From the NCBI RefSeq assembly GCF_001570985.1, contig NZ_BCSS01000001.1, positions 1 to 64,000 of the forward strand: a DNA stretch of 64,000 bases, read 5' to 3'. Position 1 is the stretch's first letter, and each line of letters starts with the position of its first letter. This document shows, in pieces, positions 1 through 8,636 of this stretch. Under the pieces are notes generated by a model. The model saw only the letters and a list, made by a program, of their open reading frames with translations. It searched no databases and was not told where the DNA came from. Both the position numbers and the translations under genes were made by a program. This DNA is from Janibacter limosus NBRC 16128. GTDB taxonomy: Bacteria; Actinomycetota; Actinomycetes; Actinomycetales; Dermatophilaceae.

Positions 1-124
1 GTCCCGCCGCAAGGTGTGGCTCGCGTGCGACGAGCACGAGGAGGTCCTGCGCGACCACTTGGCGGTGCGCGGTTTCCCCGTGACGACCTGCGCGGTCGAC
101 GAGATCCCTGCCGACGCCGGCTGA
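1..124 (+). CDS. 3' end of a hypothetical protein gene (partial)
   Basis: The last 40 codons of a gene that begins before the window, read in the frame starting at base 2 and ending with TGA at 122-124. The visible residues include a W-L-A-C-D-E-H motif followed by a short helix-like stretch and R-G-F. The stop overlaps the SURF1 ATG by one base, so the two genes are probably translationally coupled. The spaced Cys and His could bind metal, but I do not recognise a function. Codon use is like that of the neighbours. Confidence 0.55.
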   Translation, partial: SRRKVWLACDEHEEVLRDHLAVRGFPVTTCAVDEIPADAG

Positions 125-894
125 TGCTGCGCCTGGCTGTCACCCCGAGATGGCTCGGGTGGTTCGCTCTCGCGCTCGCGGCGTCCATCGCCTGCGTCTG
201 GCTGGGCCAGTGGCAGTGGGGCAAGTACGAGGACAAGTCGGCGCGGGCCGACCGGATCGAGACCCACTACGCGGCCGCCCCCATCCCCGTCACCCAGGTC
301 CTCACCGACGAGCCCGTGCCGTTGCAGGACGAGTGGATCCGCGTCACCGCCACCGGTCAGTACCTGACCGACGAGCAGCTCCTCGTGCGCAACCGTCCAC
401 TCGACGGGACCTATGGCTATGAGGTGCTCGTCCCCCTTCGTCTTGAGGGTGGGCAGGTCCTGATCGTCGACCGCGGGTGGGTGCCCAACAGCCCGAAGGG
501 GGCCGACATCGCCCCAGAGGTCCCCGCCGCCCCCGAGGGTGAGGTCACCGCCACCGGGTGGGTCCGCCTGGGCGAGAAGGACCTGGGCCGTGACATGCAG
601 CCCGGACAGCTCGCCAGCATCAACCTCTCCGCAGCCGACGCCCAGATCGATGGTGACCTCCTCGGTGGCTACCTCTCGCTGCAGTCGGAGGACCCGCAGG
701 TCCCGCGGCCCGAGCCGCTCGAGGTCCCCGACACCGGGACGGGCCCCCACCTGGCGTATGCCATCCAGTGGTGGCTGGTGATCCCGGCATTCTGGGCCTT
801 CCTCGTCATCGCCCTGCGACGGGAGGCGCTGGAGGGCACCGAGCGCGTCCCGCGCCCCAAGAAGGTGCGCATCTGGGACGAGGAGGACGGCTGA
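124..894 (+). CDS. SURF1 family cytochrome c oxidase assembly protein
   Basis: A 256-residue protein with the two-helix SURF1 layout: a transmembrane segment near residues 13-31 (ending L-G-Q-W-Q-W), an extracytoplasmic domain with R-V-T-A-T-G-Q-Y and V-D-R-G-W-V-P motifs, and a second transmembrane segment near 213-235 followed by a basic cytoplasmic tail. SURF1 proteins help assemble aa3-type cytochrome c oxidase, probably at the heme a insertion step. This fits ctaA and ctaB further along the window. I use the ATG at 124, which overlaps the upstream stop, rather than the in-frame start at 16, because the added 36 residues are Arg/Gly-rich and read as shadow coding. Confidence 0.9.
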   Translation: MLRLAVTPRWLGWFALALAASIACVWLGQWQWGKYEDKSARADRIETHYAAAPIPVTQVLTDEPVPLQDEWIRVTATGQYLTDEQLLVRNRPLDGTYGYEVLVPLRLEGGQVLIVDRGWVPNSPKGADIAPEVPAAPEGEVTATGWVRLGEKDLGRDMQPGQLASINLSAADAQIDGDLLGGYLSLQSEDPQVPRPEPLEVPDTGTGPHLAYAIQWWLVIPAFWAFLVIALRREALEGTERVPRPKKVRIWDEEDG

Positions 895-897
895 GGC

Positions 898-2790
898 TCA
901 GCCGGTGACGTCAGCGGCGGCGGTCGACACCTCGCCGTCGTACTGCGTCGAGTAGAGGTGTGCGTACAGGCCGCCGGCCGCGAGCAGCTGAGTGTGGGTG
1001 CCGCGCTCGACGACCCGACCGTCGTCGACGACGAGGATCTGGTCGGCAGCCCGGATCGTCGAGAGCCGGTGCGCGATGACGATCGCTGTGCGTCCCTCGA
1101 GCGCGCTGTCGAGGGCCCGCTGCACGGCGACCTCGGACTCGCTGTCGAGGTGGGCGGTGGCCTCGTCGAGGATGAGCACCGCAGGTGACTTCAGCAGCAG
1201 CCTGGCGATGGCGAAGCGTTGCTTCTCGCCGCCGGACAGCCGATGCCCTCGGTCACCGACGACGGTGTCCAGGCCGGCAGGGAGCGCCGCGACCAGACCG
1301 CGGACCTGCGCGGCCTCCAGAGCGGCCCACATCTCCTCCTCGGTCGTGTCCGGCTTGGCATACGCCAGGTTGGCCCGCAGCGTGTCGTGGAAGAGGTGGG
1401 CCTCCTGGGTGACCATGCCGACCGTCGAGCTGACGGACTCCAGCGTGGCCTCCCGCAGGTCGTGGCCCCCGATGCGCACCGTGCCGCGCGTCGGGTCGTA
1501 GAAGCGGGTGATGAGCGAGGTGATCGTGCTCTTGCCGGCGCCGCTGGGACCGACGAGGGCGATGAGCTGACCGGGCTCGGCCCGCAGACTCACGCCCTGC
1601 AGGACGGGTCCGCCTTCGTCGCGGTCTCCCGTCGTCGCGCCCTCGAGGGAACGCAGCGAGATGGAGTCCGCACCCGGGTAGGTGAAGTGGACGTCGTCCA
1701 TCTCGACCGACAGCGCCTCGCCGTGCGGCAGCGGCCGGGCATCGGGCACCTCACGGATGCTCGAGGGCATGTCGAGCAGCTCGAAGAGTCGGGCGAAGGA
1801 GACGAGCGCCGTGAGGATGTCGACGTGGACATTGGAGATTGCGGTGAGCGGGCCGTAGAGGCGGGCGAGCAGCGCGGAGAGGGCCAGGAGCGTACCGACG
1901 GTCAAGGTCCCCTCCACGGCCATCACACCGCCGAAGCCGTAGACCATCGCGGTCGCGAGCGAGGCGAGCAGGGTGAGCATCACGAAGAAGACGGCGCGGT
2001 TGACCGCGATCCGCACGCCGATGTCACGCACGCGGGCAGCGCGCTCGTCGTACTGGGCCACCTCGCGGGCCGGCTGACCAAAGATCTTGACCAGCAGCGC
2101 CCCGGCGACATTGAAGCGCTCGGTCATCTGGTTGCCCAGGTCGGCGTTGAGGTTCATCTGCTCGGACGACAGCGAGGCCAGGCGCCGCCCCATCCACTTG
2201 GCCGGGAGGATGAAGAAGGGGACGAGCACGAGCGCGGCGAGGGTCAGCTGCCACGACAGGGCGAACATCGCGCCGAGGATGAGCACGAGCGAGATGACAT
2301 TGCTGACCACGGACGACAGCACCGTCGTGAAGGCCTGCTGGGCGCCGATGACGTCGTTGTTGAGTCGGCTGACCAGGGCCCCGGTCTGGGCTCTGGTGAA
2401 GAAGGCAATCGGCTGGCGCAGCACGTGCGCGAAGACCTCGGTCCGCAGGTGGTGGATCAGCCCCTCACCGATCCGCGCGGACAGCCAGCGCTGCACGAGG
2501 GTGGTGGCTCCCTCGACGAGCGCGATGAGCGCCACGAGGAGGGCGATCGTGACGACGACGCGACGGTCCTGGGGGATCACTCCGTCGTCGATGAGTCGCT
2601 GGAGCAGCAGGGGCACGGCCACGACGGTGAGCGAGCCGACGGCGACCAGCGCGAGGAAGCCGGCGATGATCCGGCTGAAGGGCCGGGCATAGCCCAGCAC
2701 CCGCCGGGCGGTCCCGGGCGGCAGGGGCGCTCGCGTCGTCTCGTTGCTGCTCATCGAGCGCATGAGGCCCCATGCGTTGTTGGTCATCAT
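898..2790 (-). CDS. ABC exporter, fused permease and ATPase
   Basis: A half-transporter of 630 residues with an N-terminal six-helix exporter domain (about residues 30-330) and a C-terminal ATPase. The ATPase shows Walker A G-P-S-G-A-G-K-S-T, signature L-S-G-G-E-K-Q-R and Walker B L-I-L-D-E-A-T. It should work as a dimer in the cytoplasmic membrane to export lipids, drugs or peptides; the substrate cannot be read from sequence. I chose ATG 2790 because GAGGAG lies 9 bases upstream. An in-frame TTG at 2823 would add 11 residues with a poorer ribosome site. It converges on SURF1 with only 3 bases between the stops. Confidence 0.88.
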   Translation of the reverse strand: MMTNNAWGLMRSMSSNETTRAPLPPGTARRVLGYARPFSRIIAGFLALVAVGSLTVVAVPLLLQRLIDDGVIPQDRRVVVTIALLVALIALVEGATTLVQRWLSARIGEGLIHHLRTEVFAHVLRQPIAFFTRAQTGALVSRLNNDVIGAQQAFTTVLSSVVSNVISLVLILGAMFALSWQLTLAALVLVPFFILPAKWMGRRLASLSSEQMNLNADLGNQMTERFNVAGALLVKIFGQPAREVAQYDERAARVRDIGVRIAVNRAVFFVMLTLLASLATAMVYGFGGVMAVEGTLTVGTLLALSALLARLYGPLTAISNVHVDILTALVSFARLFELLDMPSSIREVPDARPLPHGEALSVEMDDVHFTYPGADSISLRSLEGATTGDRDEGGPVLQGVSLRAEPGQLIALVGPSGAGKSTITSLITRFYDPTRGTVRIGGHDLREATLESVSSTVGMVTQEAHLFHDTLRANLAYAKPDTTEEEMWAALEAAQVRGLVAALPAGLDTVVGDRGHRLSGGEKQRFAIARLLLKSPAVLILDEATAHLDSESEVAVQRALDSALEGRTAIVIAHRLSTIRAADQILVVDDGRVVERGTHTQLLAAGGLYAHLYSTQYDGEVSTAAADVTG

Positions 2791-2858
2791 CCGTGTGTGC
2801 TCCTCGTCGTCCGGTGGCGACAACCCCGCCGGTCCCCTCAGGATTCCCTACGGGTGTG

Positions 2859-3506
2859 TCAGCCGAGGGCCCGACGCAGCACGAGCGACGCGACAGCGGC
2901 GGTGTCCGCCAGCCCTCCGGGGACGAAGGGGGACCCTGCGGCCTGCGCGAGGACGGCCACCTTGTCGTGGAGTACGCCCTCCGCGAGGGTCGCCGGGACC
3001 ACGACCCGACCGGCCGTGGCGCCAGCGCGTGGCGCGGCGAGGGTCATGGTCATCCAGCCCGCCCGGGGGTGTGCATCGAGCAGGGTCCGGATGCTCTGGC
3101 CGGCCTGGCCGGAGCGTGATCCCCCGGCGACGAGCAGCACCGGCTGGTCGACAACGTGCCCGGCGGCCACCAGGCGCTCGTCGACGGCGTCGAGCAGCAG
3201 TGGGTCTCCCCCGAGCGCAGGAGCGACCCGGACCGGCGCTCCTGCCGCGCCGAGGGCTCGCACCGCAGCGGGCACGTCGACACGCGCGTGGAAAGCGGGG
3301 GTGACGAGCATCGGCACGACGGTGACCTCGTCGGTCAGGCTCGGGCCGAGATCGTGGGGACGGGGGTCGTCGTGCTCGATGTAGACCAGGCGGGTCTCAC
3401 CACGGCCCGCGTCCGCCAGGGGCCCGGCGACCCGCTCGCGGAGCCGCTCCAGCGTGCTCGAGTGCCGAGGGTCCGGTGATCCGTGCGCCAGCAGGATGGT
3501 GGTCAT
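2859..3506 (-). CDS. sirohydrochlorin chelatase family protein (CbiX/SirB-like)
   Basis: A 215-residue protein starting L-L-A-H-G-S-P-D, the hallmark of class II chelatases, with the first catalytic His at residue 8 and the second in T-P-A-F-H near residue 73. The family inserts Fe2+ (or Co2+) into sirohydrochlorin. It is the last gene of the sulfite reductase operon, and sulfite reductase needs siroheme, so a siroheme ferrochelatase role is the natural reading. The start at 3506 was chosen because the conserved N-terminus begins there. The longer frame to 3632 runs into cysH with low-complexity residues. Confidence 0.85.
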   Translation of the reverse strand: MTTILLAHGSPDPRHSSTLERLRERVAGPLADAGRGETRLVYIEHDDPRPHDLGPSLTDEVTVVPMLVTPAFHARVDVPAAVRALGAAGAPVRVAPALGGDPLLLDAVDERLVAAGHVVDQPVLLVAGGSRSGQAGQSIRTLLDAHPRAGWMTMTLAAPRAGATAGRVVVPATLAEGVLHDKVAVLAQAAGSPFVPGGLADTAAVASLVLRRALG

Positions 3507-3516
3507 GCCGGGCGCA

Positions 3517-4257
3517 TCACGTGTGGAGTCCGCACTCCACCTTGTCCGTGCCCGACCAGCGTCCGGCCCGAGCGTCCTCGCCCTCGGCGACGGGTCGGGT
3601 GCAGGGGGCACACCCGATGGAGGCGTACCCACTCTGGCGAAGGGGGTTGAGGAAGACCGACTTCTCGGCCGCGTACTGGTCGACGTCGTCCTGGGTCCAG
3701 CCCGCGATCGGGTTGAGCTTGACCATGCCGCGGCGCTCGTCCCAGCCGACGATGGTGATGTCGGTGCGGGTCGGCGCGTCCTCGCGGCGCATGCCGGTGA
3801 CCCAGGCCCCGTGCTCCTCGAGCGCGCGGTTGAGCGGCTCGACCTTGCGCATGGCGCAGCACAGATTGGGGTCCCGGTCGTGCAGCTGCGGACCGTGCTC
3901 CGCGTCCTGCTCGGCCACCGTCAGGCGCGGGTAGATCGTCCGGATCGTGATGGGCAGCATCGCGTCGTATGCGTCTCGCGTGCCGAGCGTCTCCGCGAAG
4001 TGGTAGCCGGTGTCGAGGAAGAAGACGTCGGCGCCCTCGAGGGTCGTGCCGACGAGGTGGACGAGTACCTCGTCGCCCATCGAGCTGGCCACGGTGAGGT
4101 CGCGACCGAAGGTCTCCTGGGCCCAGGTCAGGGCACGACGACCCAGCTCGACTCTCCCTTCGTGCGTGTCCCCGTGCTCGGCCTCGAGCGCGGCGAACTG
4201 CTGCTCACCCGCTCGGGCGATCTCCTGCAACCGATCCTGCGAGAGGGCGGCACTCAT
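3517..4257 (-). CDS. cysH: assimilatory adenylyl-sulfate (APS) reductase
   Basis: A 246-residue PAPS/APS reductase of the adenine nucleotide alpha-hydrolase fold. It reduces adenylyl sulfate to sulfite and AMP with thioredoxin. A Cys-Cys pair (N-L-C-C-A-M-R-K-V-E-P-L) and a later C-x-x-C (G-C-A-P-C-T-R-P) are both present. Together they ligate a [4Fe-4S] cluster and mark APS-using rather than PAPS-using enzymes. The catalytic Cys near the C-terminus is in E-C-G-L-H. The start overlaps the sulfite reductase stop by 4 bases. No sulfate adenylyltransferase genes are in the window. Confidence 0.93.
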   Translation of the reverse strand: MSAALSQDRLQEIARAGEQQFAALEAEHGDTHEGRVELGRRALTWAQETFGRDLTVASSMGDEVLVHLVGTTLEGADVFFLDTGYHFAETLGTRDAYDAMLPITIRTIYPRLTVAEQDAEHGPQLHDRDPNLCCAMRKVEPLNRALEEHGAWVTGMRREDAPTRTDITIVGWDERRGMVKLNPIAGWTQDDVDQYAAEKSVFLNPLRQSGYASIGCAPCTRPVAEGEDARAGRWSGTDKVECGLHT

Positions 4258-5918
4258 CGGATGTCATCCTCTTCGGCGCGGCGGACCCAGAGCGCGAAGG
4301 ACTCGCCGTCGCTGCGCTGAGCGAGATAGGTGCGGGCGAGCCGCTCGATGTAGTCGGGCAGGTCGTCCCCGGCAACCTTGAGTGCGCGGGTCTTGCGGGC
4401 CAGCGCGAGGTCCTCGGCGAGTGCGCCGCCGAGGTGGACCTGGAAGACCTCCAGGTGGCTGCCGTCGTCCTGCTTCTCCAGCATTCCCTTCAGGCCGACG
4501 TCGGCCACCTGGCTGCGTGCGCAGCTGTTGGGGCAGCCGTTGAAGTGGATGCTGAAGGGGACGTCGATGTCGAGGCGCTTCTCGAGCTCCTCGACGGTCC
4601 AGCGGGCCCGCTTCTTGGTGTCGGTCAACGCGAGCTTGCAGAACTCGAGACCGGTGCAGGCCATGACATTGCGGCGCCACTCGCTCGGGTGGACCTCGAG
4701 ATCGAGGTCCTTGAGGTCGACGGCGAGTTGGTCCGCAGCAGCCGGGGGCACATCGAGGACGAGAACCTTCTGGTGCGGGGTGAACCGGATGCGCCGGCTA
4801 CCGGTGGCCTCGGCCAGCTCGGCAAGGCGAGTCAGCTTGGTTCCGGTCATCCTGCCGGCGATCGGCGCAGCGCCGACCCAGACGCGGCCGTCCTTCTGCT
4901 CGTGGATGCCGACGTGGTCGCGTCGCGACCCGGGCACGGCCTTGGCCTCCGGCCCATCGGGAAGGGAGCGCCCCAGGTAGTCCCTCTCCAGCACCTCGCG
5001 GAACTTCTCGGCACCCCAGTCGGCCATGAGGAACTTCAGCCGGGCCTTGTTGCGCAGGCGTCGGTAGCCGTGGTCGCGGAAGATCGCCGTGACGCCGGCC
5101 CACACCTCGGGGACCTGCTCGAGGGAGACCCACACGCCCAGCCGCTGGGCGAAGATCGGCTTGACCGACAGGCCGCCGCCCACCCAGAGGTCGAAGCCCG
5201 GACCGTGCTCGGGGTGGTGGACGCCGACGAAGGAGATGTCGTTGATCTCGTGCGCGATGTCCATCGAGGGCGAGCCGGAGATGGCCGTCTTGAACTTCCG
5301 GGGCAGGTTGGAGTACTCGGGGTCACCGATGAACTTCGCCTTGATCTCGTCGAGGGCCGGCGTGCCGTCGATGATCTCGTCCTTGGCGATGCCGGCCACC
5401 GGTGAGCCGAGCATCGTGCGCGGGCAGTCGCCGCAGGCCTCCGTCGTCGACAGACCGACTGCTTCGAGACGCCGCCAGATCTCCGGCACGTCCTCGATCC
5501 GGATCCAGTGCAGCTGGATGTTCTGCCGGTCGGAGATGTCAGCGGTGTCCCGTGCGAAGTCCGTGCTGATGCCCGCAACCGCGCGAAGCTGGTCGGTCGT
5601 CATCCGTCCGCCGTCGCTGCGAACCCGCATCATGAAGAACTCGTCGTCGAGGCCGTCCTCGCCCGTGTGCGTCCCGTCGAGGCCCTGCTTGCGCTGCGTG
5701 TAGAGGCCCCACCAGCGCATGCGACCGGTGAGGTCGTCCTTGGCGATGGAAGCGAAGCCCTGCTTGGAGTAGGTCTCCTCGATCCGCGCGCGCACGTTGA
5801 GCGCGTCGTCCTCCTGCTTGAACTCCTCGTTGTGGTTCAGCGGAGTCCGGTCGCCATCTGCCCAGGCTCCGGTGGACTTCGTGCGCGTGGGTCGGGTCGT
5901 CACAGTCACAGAACTCAT
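4254..5918 (-). CDS. sir: ferredoxin-dependent sulfite reductase (SirA/NirA family)
   Basis: A 554-residue siroheme/[4Fe-4S] enzyme built from two ferrodoxin-like/siroheme half repeats. The cluster ligands are visible as A-C-T-G-L-E-F-C and N-G-C-P-N-S-C-A-R near residues 421-468. Siroheme contacts include the R-M-R-W-W-G-L-Y-T-Q-R stretch and E-A-C-G-D-C-P-R. It should reduce sulfite to sulfide with electrons from ferredoxin. The Tyr in W-G-L-Y and the Cys in E-A-C-G correspond to the residues that form a Tyr-Cys crosslink in the mycobacterial enzyme. The operon context (APS reductase, chelatase) favours sulfite over nitrite as substrate. Confidence 0.9.
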   Translation of the reverse strand: MSSVTVTTRPTRTKSTGAWADGDRTPLNHNEEFKQEDDALNVRARIEETYSKQGFASIAKDDLTGRMRWWGLYTQRKQGLDGTHTGEDGLDDEFFMMRVRSDGGRMTTDQLRAVAGISTDFARDTADISDRQNIQLHWIRIEDVPEIWRRLEAVGLSTTEACGDCPRTMLGSPVAGIAKDEIIDGTPALDEIKAKFIGDPEYSNLPRKFKTAISGSPSMDIAHEINDISFVGVHHPEHGPGFDLWVGGGLSVKPIFAQRLGVWVSLEQVPEVWAGVTAIFRDHGYRRLRNKARLKFLMADWGAEKFREVLERDYLGRSLPDGPEAKAVPGSRRDHVGIHEQKDGRVWVGAAPIAGRMTGTKLTRLAELAEATGSRRIRFTPHQKVLVLDVPPAAADQLAVDLKDLDLEVHPSEWRRNVMACTGLEFCKLALTDTKKRARWTVEELEKRLDIDVPFSIHFNGCPNSCARSQVADVGLKGMLEKQDDGSHLEVFQVHLGGALAEDLALARKTRALKVAGDDLPDYIERLARTYLAQRSDGESFALWVRRAEEDDIR

Positions 5919-5960
5919 AGTAGTGACTCACTTATGGAACTCATAACTCACCGTTATGTG
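5911..5960 (-). promoter_or_regulatory. dyad- and repeat-rich promoter/operator of the sulfite reductase operon
   Basis: An AT-rich island in very GC-rich DNA directly in front of the sulfite reductase ATG. Read on the minus strand it holds a perfect dyad CATAAC-N5-GTTATG (5958-5942), a second palindrome AGTGA-G-TCACT, and an imperfect tandem duplication of CATAA(CG)GTGAGT...TATGAGTTC whose second copy runs into the start codon. No strong Shine-Dalgarno precedes the ATG. Likely a regulator binding site for sulfur-assimilation control overlapping the promoter; the regulator is unknown. Confidence 0.55.
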
Positions 5961-5983
5961 TCTCACGTGGTGGAGCGCGGGCC

Positions 5984-7582
5984 TCAGGCCAAGGTGACCA
6001 GATCCCGGTAGTCCGGGCTGTAGAAGTCCTCGACGCCGTCGGGCAGGAGCAGGATCCGCTCGGGCTGGAGCGCGTCGACCGCGCCCTCGTCGTGCGTCAC
6101 GAGGACGACGGCACCCTTGAAGGTCGACAGCGCCCCGAGGATCTCCTCACGGCTGGCAGGGTCGAGGTTGTTGGTCGGCTCGTCGAGGAGCAGCACATTG
6201 GCGCTGGAGACGACGAGCAGCGCGAGCGACAACCGCGTCTTCTCCCCACCCGAGAGCACCCCGGCCGGCTTGTTGACGTCATCCCCGCTGAAGAGGAAGG
6301 AGCCGAGCACCTTGCGGACCTCGGTCTCGCCGAGGTCCGGGGCCGCTGACTTCATGTTGGCCAGCACCGACCGGTCGACGTCCAGGTTTTCGTGCTCCTG
6401 GGCGTAGTACCCGAGCTTGAGGCCGTGGCCGGGCTCGACCTGTCCGGTGTCCGGGGCGTCCACACCCGCGAGCATGCGCAGCAGGGTCGTCTTGCCGGCG
6501 CCGTTGAGCCCGAGGACGACGACCTTGGTCCCCCGGTCGATGGCCAGGTCGACGTCGGTGAAGATCTCCAGGCTCCCGTAGGAGCGGGAGAGACCAGAGG
6601 CACGAAGGGGGGTCCGCCCGCACGGCGCCGGGTCCGGGAAGCGCAGCTTGGCCACGCGATCCTGGGTGCGTTCGCCCTCGACGCCGGCGAGCATCCGCTC
6701 GGCGCGCTTGATCATCTGCTGCGCTGCGGTGGCCTTGGTGGCCTTGGCGCGCATCTTGTCCGCCTGCTCGAGCAGGACGGTCGCCTTCTTGGTGGCGTTC
6801 TGCACCTCGCGCTTGCGGCGACGCTCGTCCGTCTCGCGCTGCTGGAGGTAGTTCTTCCAGCCCATGTTGTAGATGTCCAGCTCGCACCGGTTGGCGTCGA
6901 GGTGGAAGACCCGGTTGACGACGACCTCGAGCAGCTCGACGTCGTGGCTGATGATGATCAGCCCTCCCTTGTAGTTGCGCAGGTGCTCACGCAGCCAGGC
7001 GATGGAGTCGGCGTCAAGGTGGTTGGTCGGTTCGTCGAGCAGGAGCGTCTCGTTGCCGGAGAAGAGGATCCGGGCCAGCTCCACCCTTCGTCGCTGACCA
7101 CCCGAGAGCGTCTCAAGGCTCTGGTCCAGGCGCGCCTCGTCGATCCCGAGGGCAGAGGCGATGCTCGCGGCCTCGGACTCTGCGGCGTACCCGCCGGCCG
7201 CGTCGAACTCCTCCTGCAGCCGACCGAAGCGCCCCATCGCCTTCTCCAGTGTCTCGGGGTCGGCGCTCGCCATCCGCTTCTCCGTGGTGCGCAGATCGGT
7301 GACGATGCGGTCCAGACCACGGGCCGAGAGGATCCGCTGGCGACCGGTGACGGTCAGGTCCCCCGTGCGCGGGTCCTGGGGAAGGTAGCCGATGCCGCCG
7401 GTGGAGGTGACCTCCCCCGACGCGGCCTGCGCCTGACCGGCGAGCACCTTGGTCAGGGTCGTCTTGCCGGCGCCATTGCGTCCGACGAGGCCGACGCGGT
7501 CTCCTGCGGCCATGCGGAAGGACGCGCCGTCCAGCAGGATCCGCGAGCCTGCCCGCAGCTCGATGCTGCTTGCTGTGATCAC
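5984..7582 (-). CDS. ABC-F family ATPase (ribosome-associated, no membrane domain)
   Basis: A 532-residue protein with two ATPase domains in one chain and no transmembrane segments. Domain 1 has Walker A G-R-N-G-A-G-K-T-T, L-S-G-G-Q-R-R-R and L-L-D-E-P-T-N-H-L-D. Domain 2 has G-L-N-G-A-G-K-T-T, L-S-G-G-E-K-T-R and L-L-D-E-P-T-N-N-L-D. The linker (about residues 240-300) is lysine/arginine-rich and helical, as in ABC-F proteins that enter the ribosomal E site. Likely a translation factor; antibiotic resistance is possible for the family but nothing here shows it. It is divergent from the zinc peptidase gene. Confidence 0.88.
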   Translation of the reverse strand: MITASSIELRAGSRILLDGASFRMAAGDRVGLVGRNGAGKTTLTKVLAGQAQAASGEVTSTGGIGYLPQDPRTGDLTVTGRQRILSARGLDRIVTDLRTTEKRMASADPETLEKAMGRFGRLQEEFDAAGGYAAESEAASIASALGIDEARLDQSLETLSGGQRRRVELARILFSGNETLLLDEPTNHLDADSIAWLREHLRNYKGGLIIISHDVELLEVVVNRVFHLDANRCELDIYNMGWKNYLQQRETDERRRKREVQNATKKATVLLEQADKMRAKATKATAAQQMIKRAERMLAGVEGERTQDRVAKLRFPDPAPCGRTPLRASGLSRSYGSLEIFTDVDLAIDRGTKVVVLGLNGAGKTTLLRMLAGVDAPDTGQVEPGHGLKLGYYAQEHENLDVDRSVLANMKSAAPDLGETEVRKVLGSFLFSGDDVNKPAGVLSGGEKTRLSLALLVVSSANVLLLDEPTNNLDPASREEILGALSTFKGAVVLVTHDEGAVDALQPERILLLPDGVEDFYSPDYRDLVTLA

Positions 7583-7598
7583 GGGTGGTTCTCCTGCA

Positions 7599-7640
7599 CG
7601 TACGAAAGGTCGGTCGCCGGTTAGTGTAAGTCGCAGACCC
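7599..7640. promoter_or_regulatory. candidate divergent promoter with overlapping -10 boxes
   Basis: The 112-bp gap between the ABC-F gene (minus) and the zinc peptidase gene (plus) carries TTAGTGTAA. It reads as TAGTGT (7622-7627) on the plus strand and TACACT (7628-7623) on the minus strand, so both possible -10 boxes occupy the same DNA. No good -35 box was seen on either side. The peptidase start at 7695 has its own GGAGGA ribosome site at 7683-7688. Confidence 0.4.
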
Positions 7641-7694
7641 GCCGGTCACCGCATCCGTCCCGGTCGCCCGACCGAGCCCCATGGAGGAACGCCC

Positions 7695-8618
7695 ATGAGC
7701 ATCAACGACAACGCCTCGCTCGACACCTCCCGGATGGGCGGCGGCGGAGGCGGCCGGGGGCGCGGTCCCGTGATCGCCGGCGGTGGCGGCATCGTGGGCC
7801 TGATCATCGCCGTGATCCTCGTCCTGACCGGCAACGGGGACATGCTCGGCGGTGGCGACGCCCCCCAGGAGACCGCGCAGGGGCAGAGCGACCAGCGCCT
7901 GGCCGAGAAGTGCAAGAGCGGCGCTGATGCCAAGAATGACCGCGAGTGCCTCATGGTCCTCGGCGAGAACAGCCTCCACGACTACTGGAGCAGCCAGCCC
8001 GATCTGGCCAAGGCCCTGCAGGACGCCAACCAGCGGTTCCGCGGACCGGACAAGGTCGTGGTCTACACCGGCCAGACCCAGTCCCAGTGCGGGACGGCCA
8101 GCAACCAGGTCGGTCCCTTCTACTGCCCCGTCGACGAGCAGATCTTCATCGACACCGACTTCTACGACATCATGGAGCAGCAGCTGGGTGCCGAGGACGG
8201 CGTGCTCGCCGAGCTCTACGTGCTCGCACACGAGTACGGCCACCACATCCAGAATGTCTACGGCGTGCTCGACGAGGCCCAGAAGGACCCCAAGGGCGCC
8301 GACTCGGGTGCCGTGCGCGTCGAGCTGATGGCCGACTGCTTCGCCGGCATGTGGATCCAGCACGCGACCGAGACCAAGGACGCCAAGGGCCAGGCACTGC
8401 TCACCGACATCAGCGACGCGGACGTCACCAATGCCATGGGCGCGGCCAAGTCGGTCGGTGACGACGAGATCCAGAAGAAGTCCGGTGGCGGTGTCCAGCC
8501 CGAGTCGTGGACCCACGGCTCGGCCAAGGCCCGTCAGGCCTGGCTGCTGCGCGGGATGAAGGCCGACTCGGTCAACCAGTGCGACACCTTCGAGGTCAGC
8601 GACCCCAACAACATCTGA
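7695..8618 (+). CDS. membrane-anchored neutral zinc metallopeptidase (YpfJ family)
   Basis: A 307-residue protein. A short cytoplasmic N-terminus with a Gly-rich patch (about residues 15-25) is followed by one transmembrane helix (about 28-47), then an extracytoplasmic domain with the zincin motif H-E-Y-G-H-H-I-Q near residue 179 and a downstream E-L-M-A-D-C-F-A-G, typical of the Zn_peptidase family (PF04228). Cys residues at C-G-T-A and Y-C-P in the secreted part may form a disulfide. The start at 7695 is set by GGAGGA 7 bases upstream. Substrate unknown. Confidence 0.88.
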   Translation: MSINDNASLDTSRMGGGGGGRGRGPVIAGGGGIVGLIIAVILVLTGNGDMLGGGDAPQETAQGQSDQRLAEKCKSGADAKNDRECLMVLGENSLHDYWSSQPDLAKALQDANQRFRGPDKVVVYTGQTQSQCGTASNQVGPFYCPVDEQIFIDTDFYDIMEQQLGAEDGVLAELYVLAHEYGHHIQNVYGVLDEAQKDPKGADSGAVRVELMADCFAGMWIQHATETKDAKGQALLTDISDADVTNAMGAAKSVGDDEIQKKSGGGVQPESWTHGSAKARQAWLLRGMKADSVNQCDTFEVSDPNNI

Positions 8619-8636
8619 CCCCCGTTCCCGAGGGGC

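Noticed and set aside
16-123. Upstream extension of the SURF1 frame
   Set aside because: The upstream gene is read in another frame to 124, and the ATG at 124 overlaps its stop; the extension is Arg/Gly-rich noise.
1219-3384. 721-residue open frame on the plus strand opposite the ABC exporter and chelatase genes
   Set aside because: Crosses two genes on the other strand, is highly biased in Gly, Arg, Asp and His, and has no motif; a GC-rich shadow frame.
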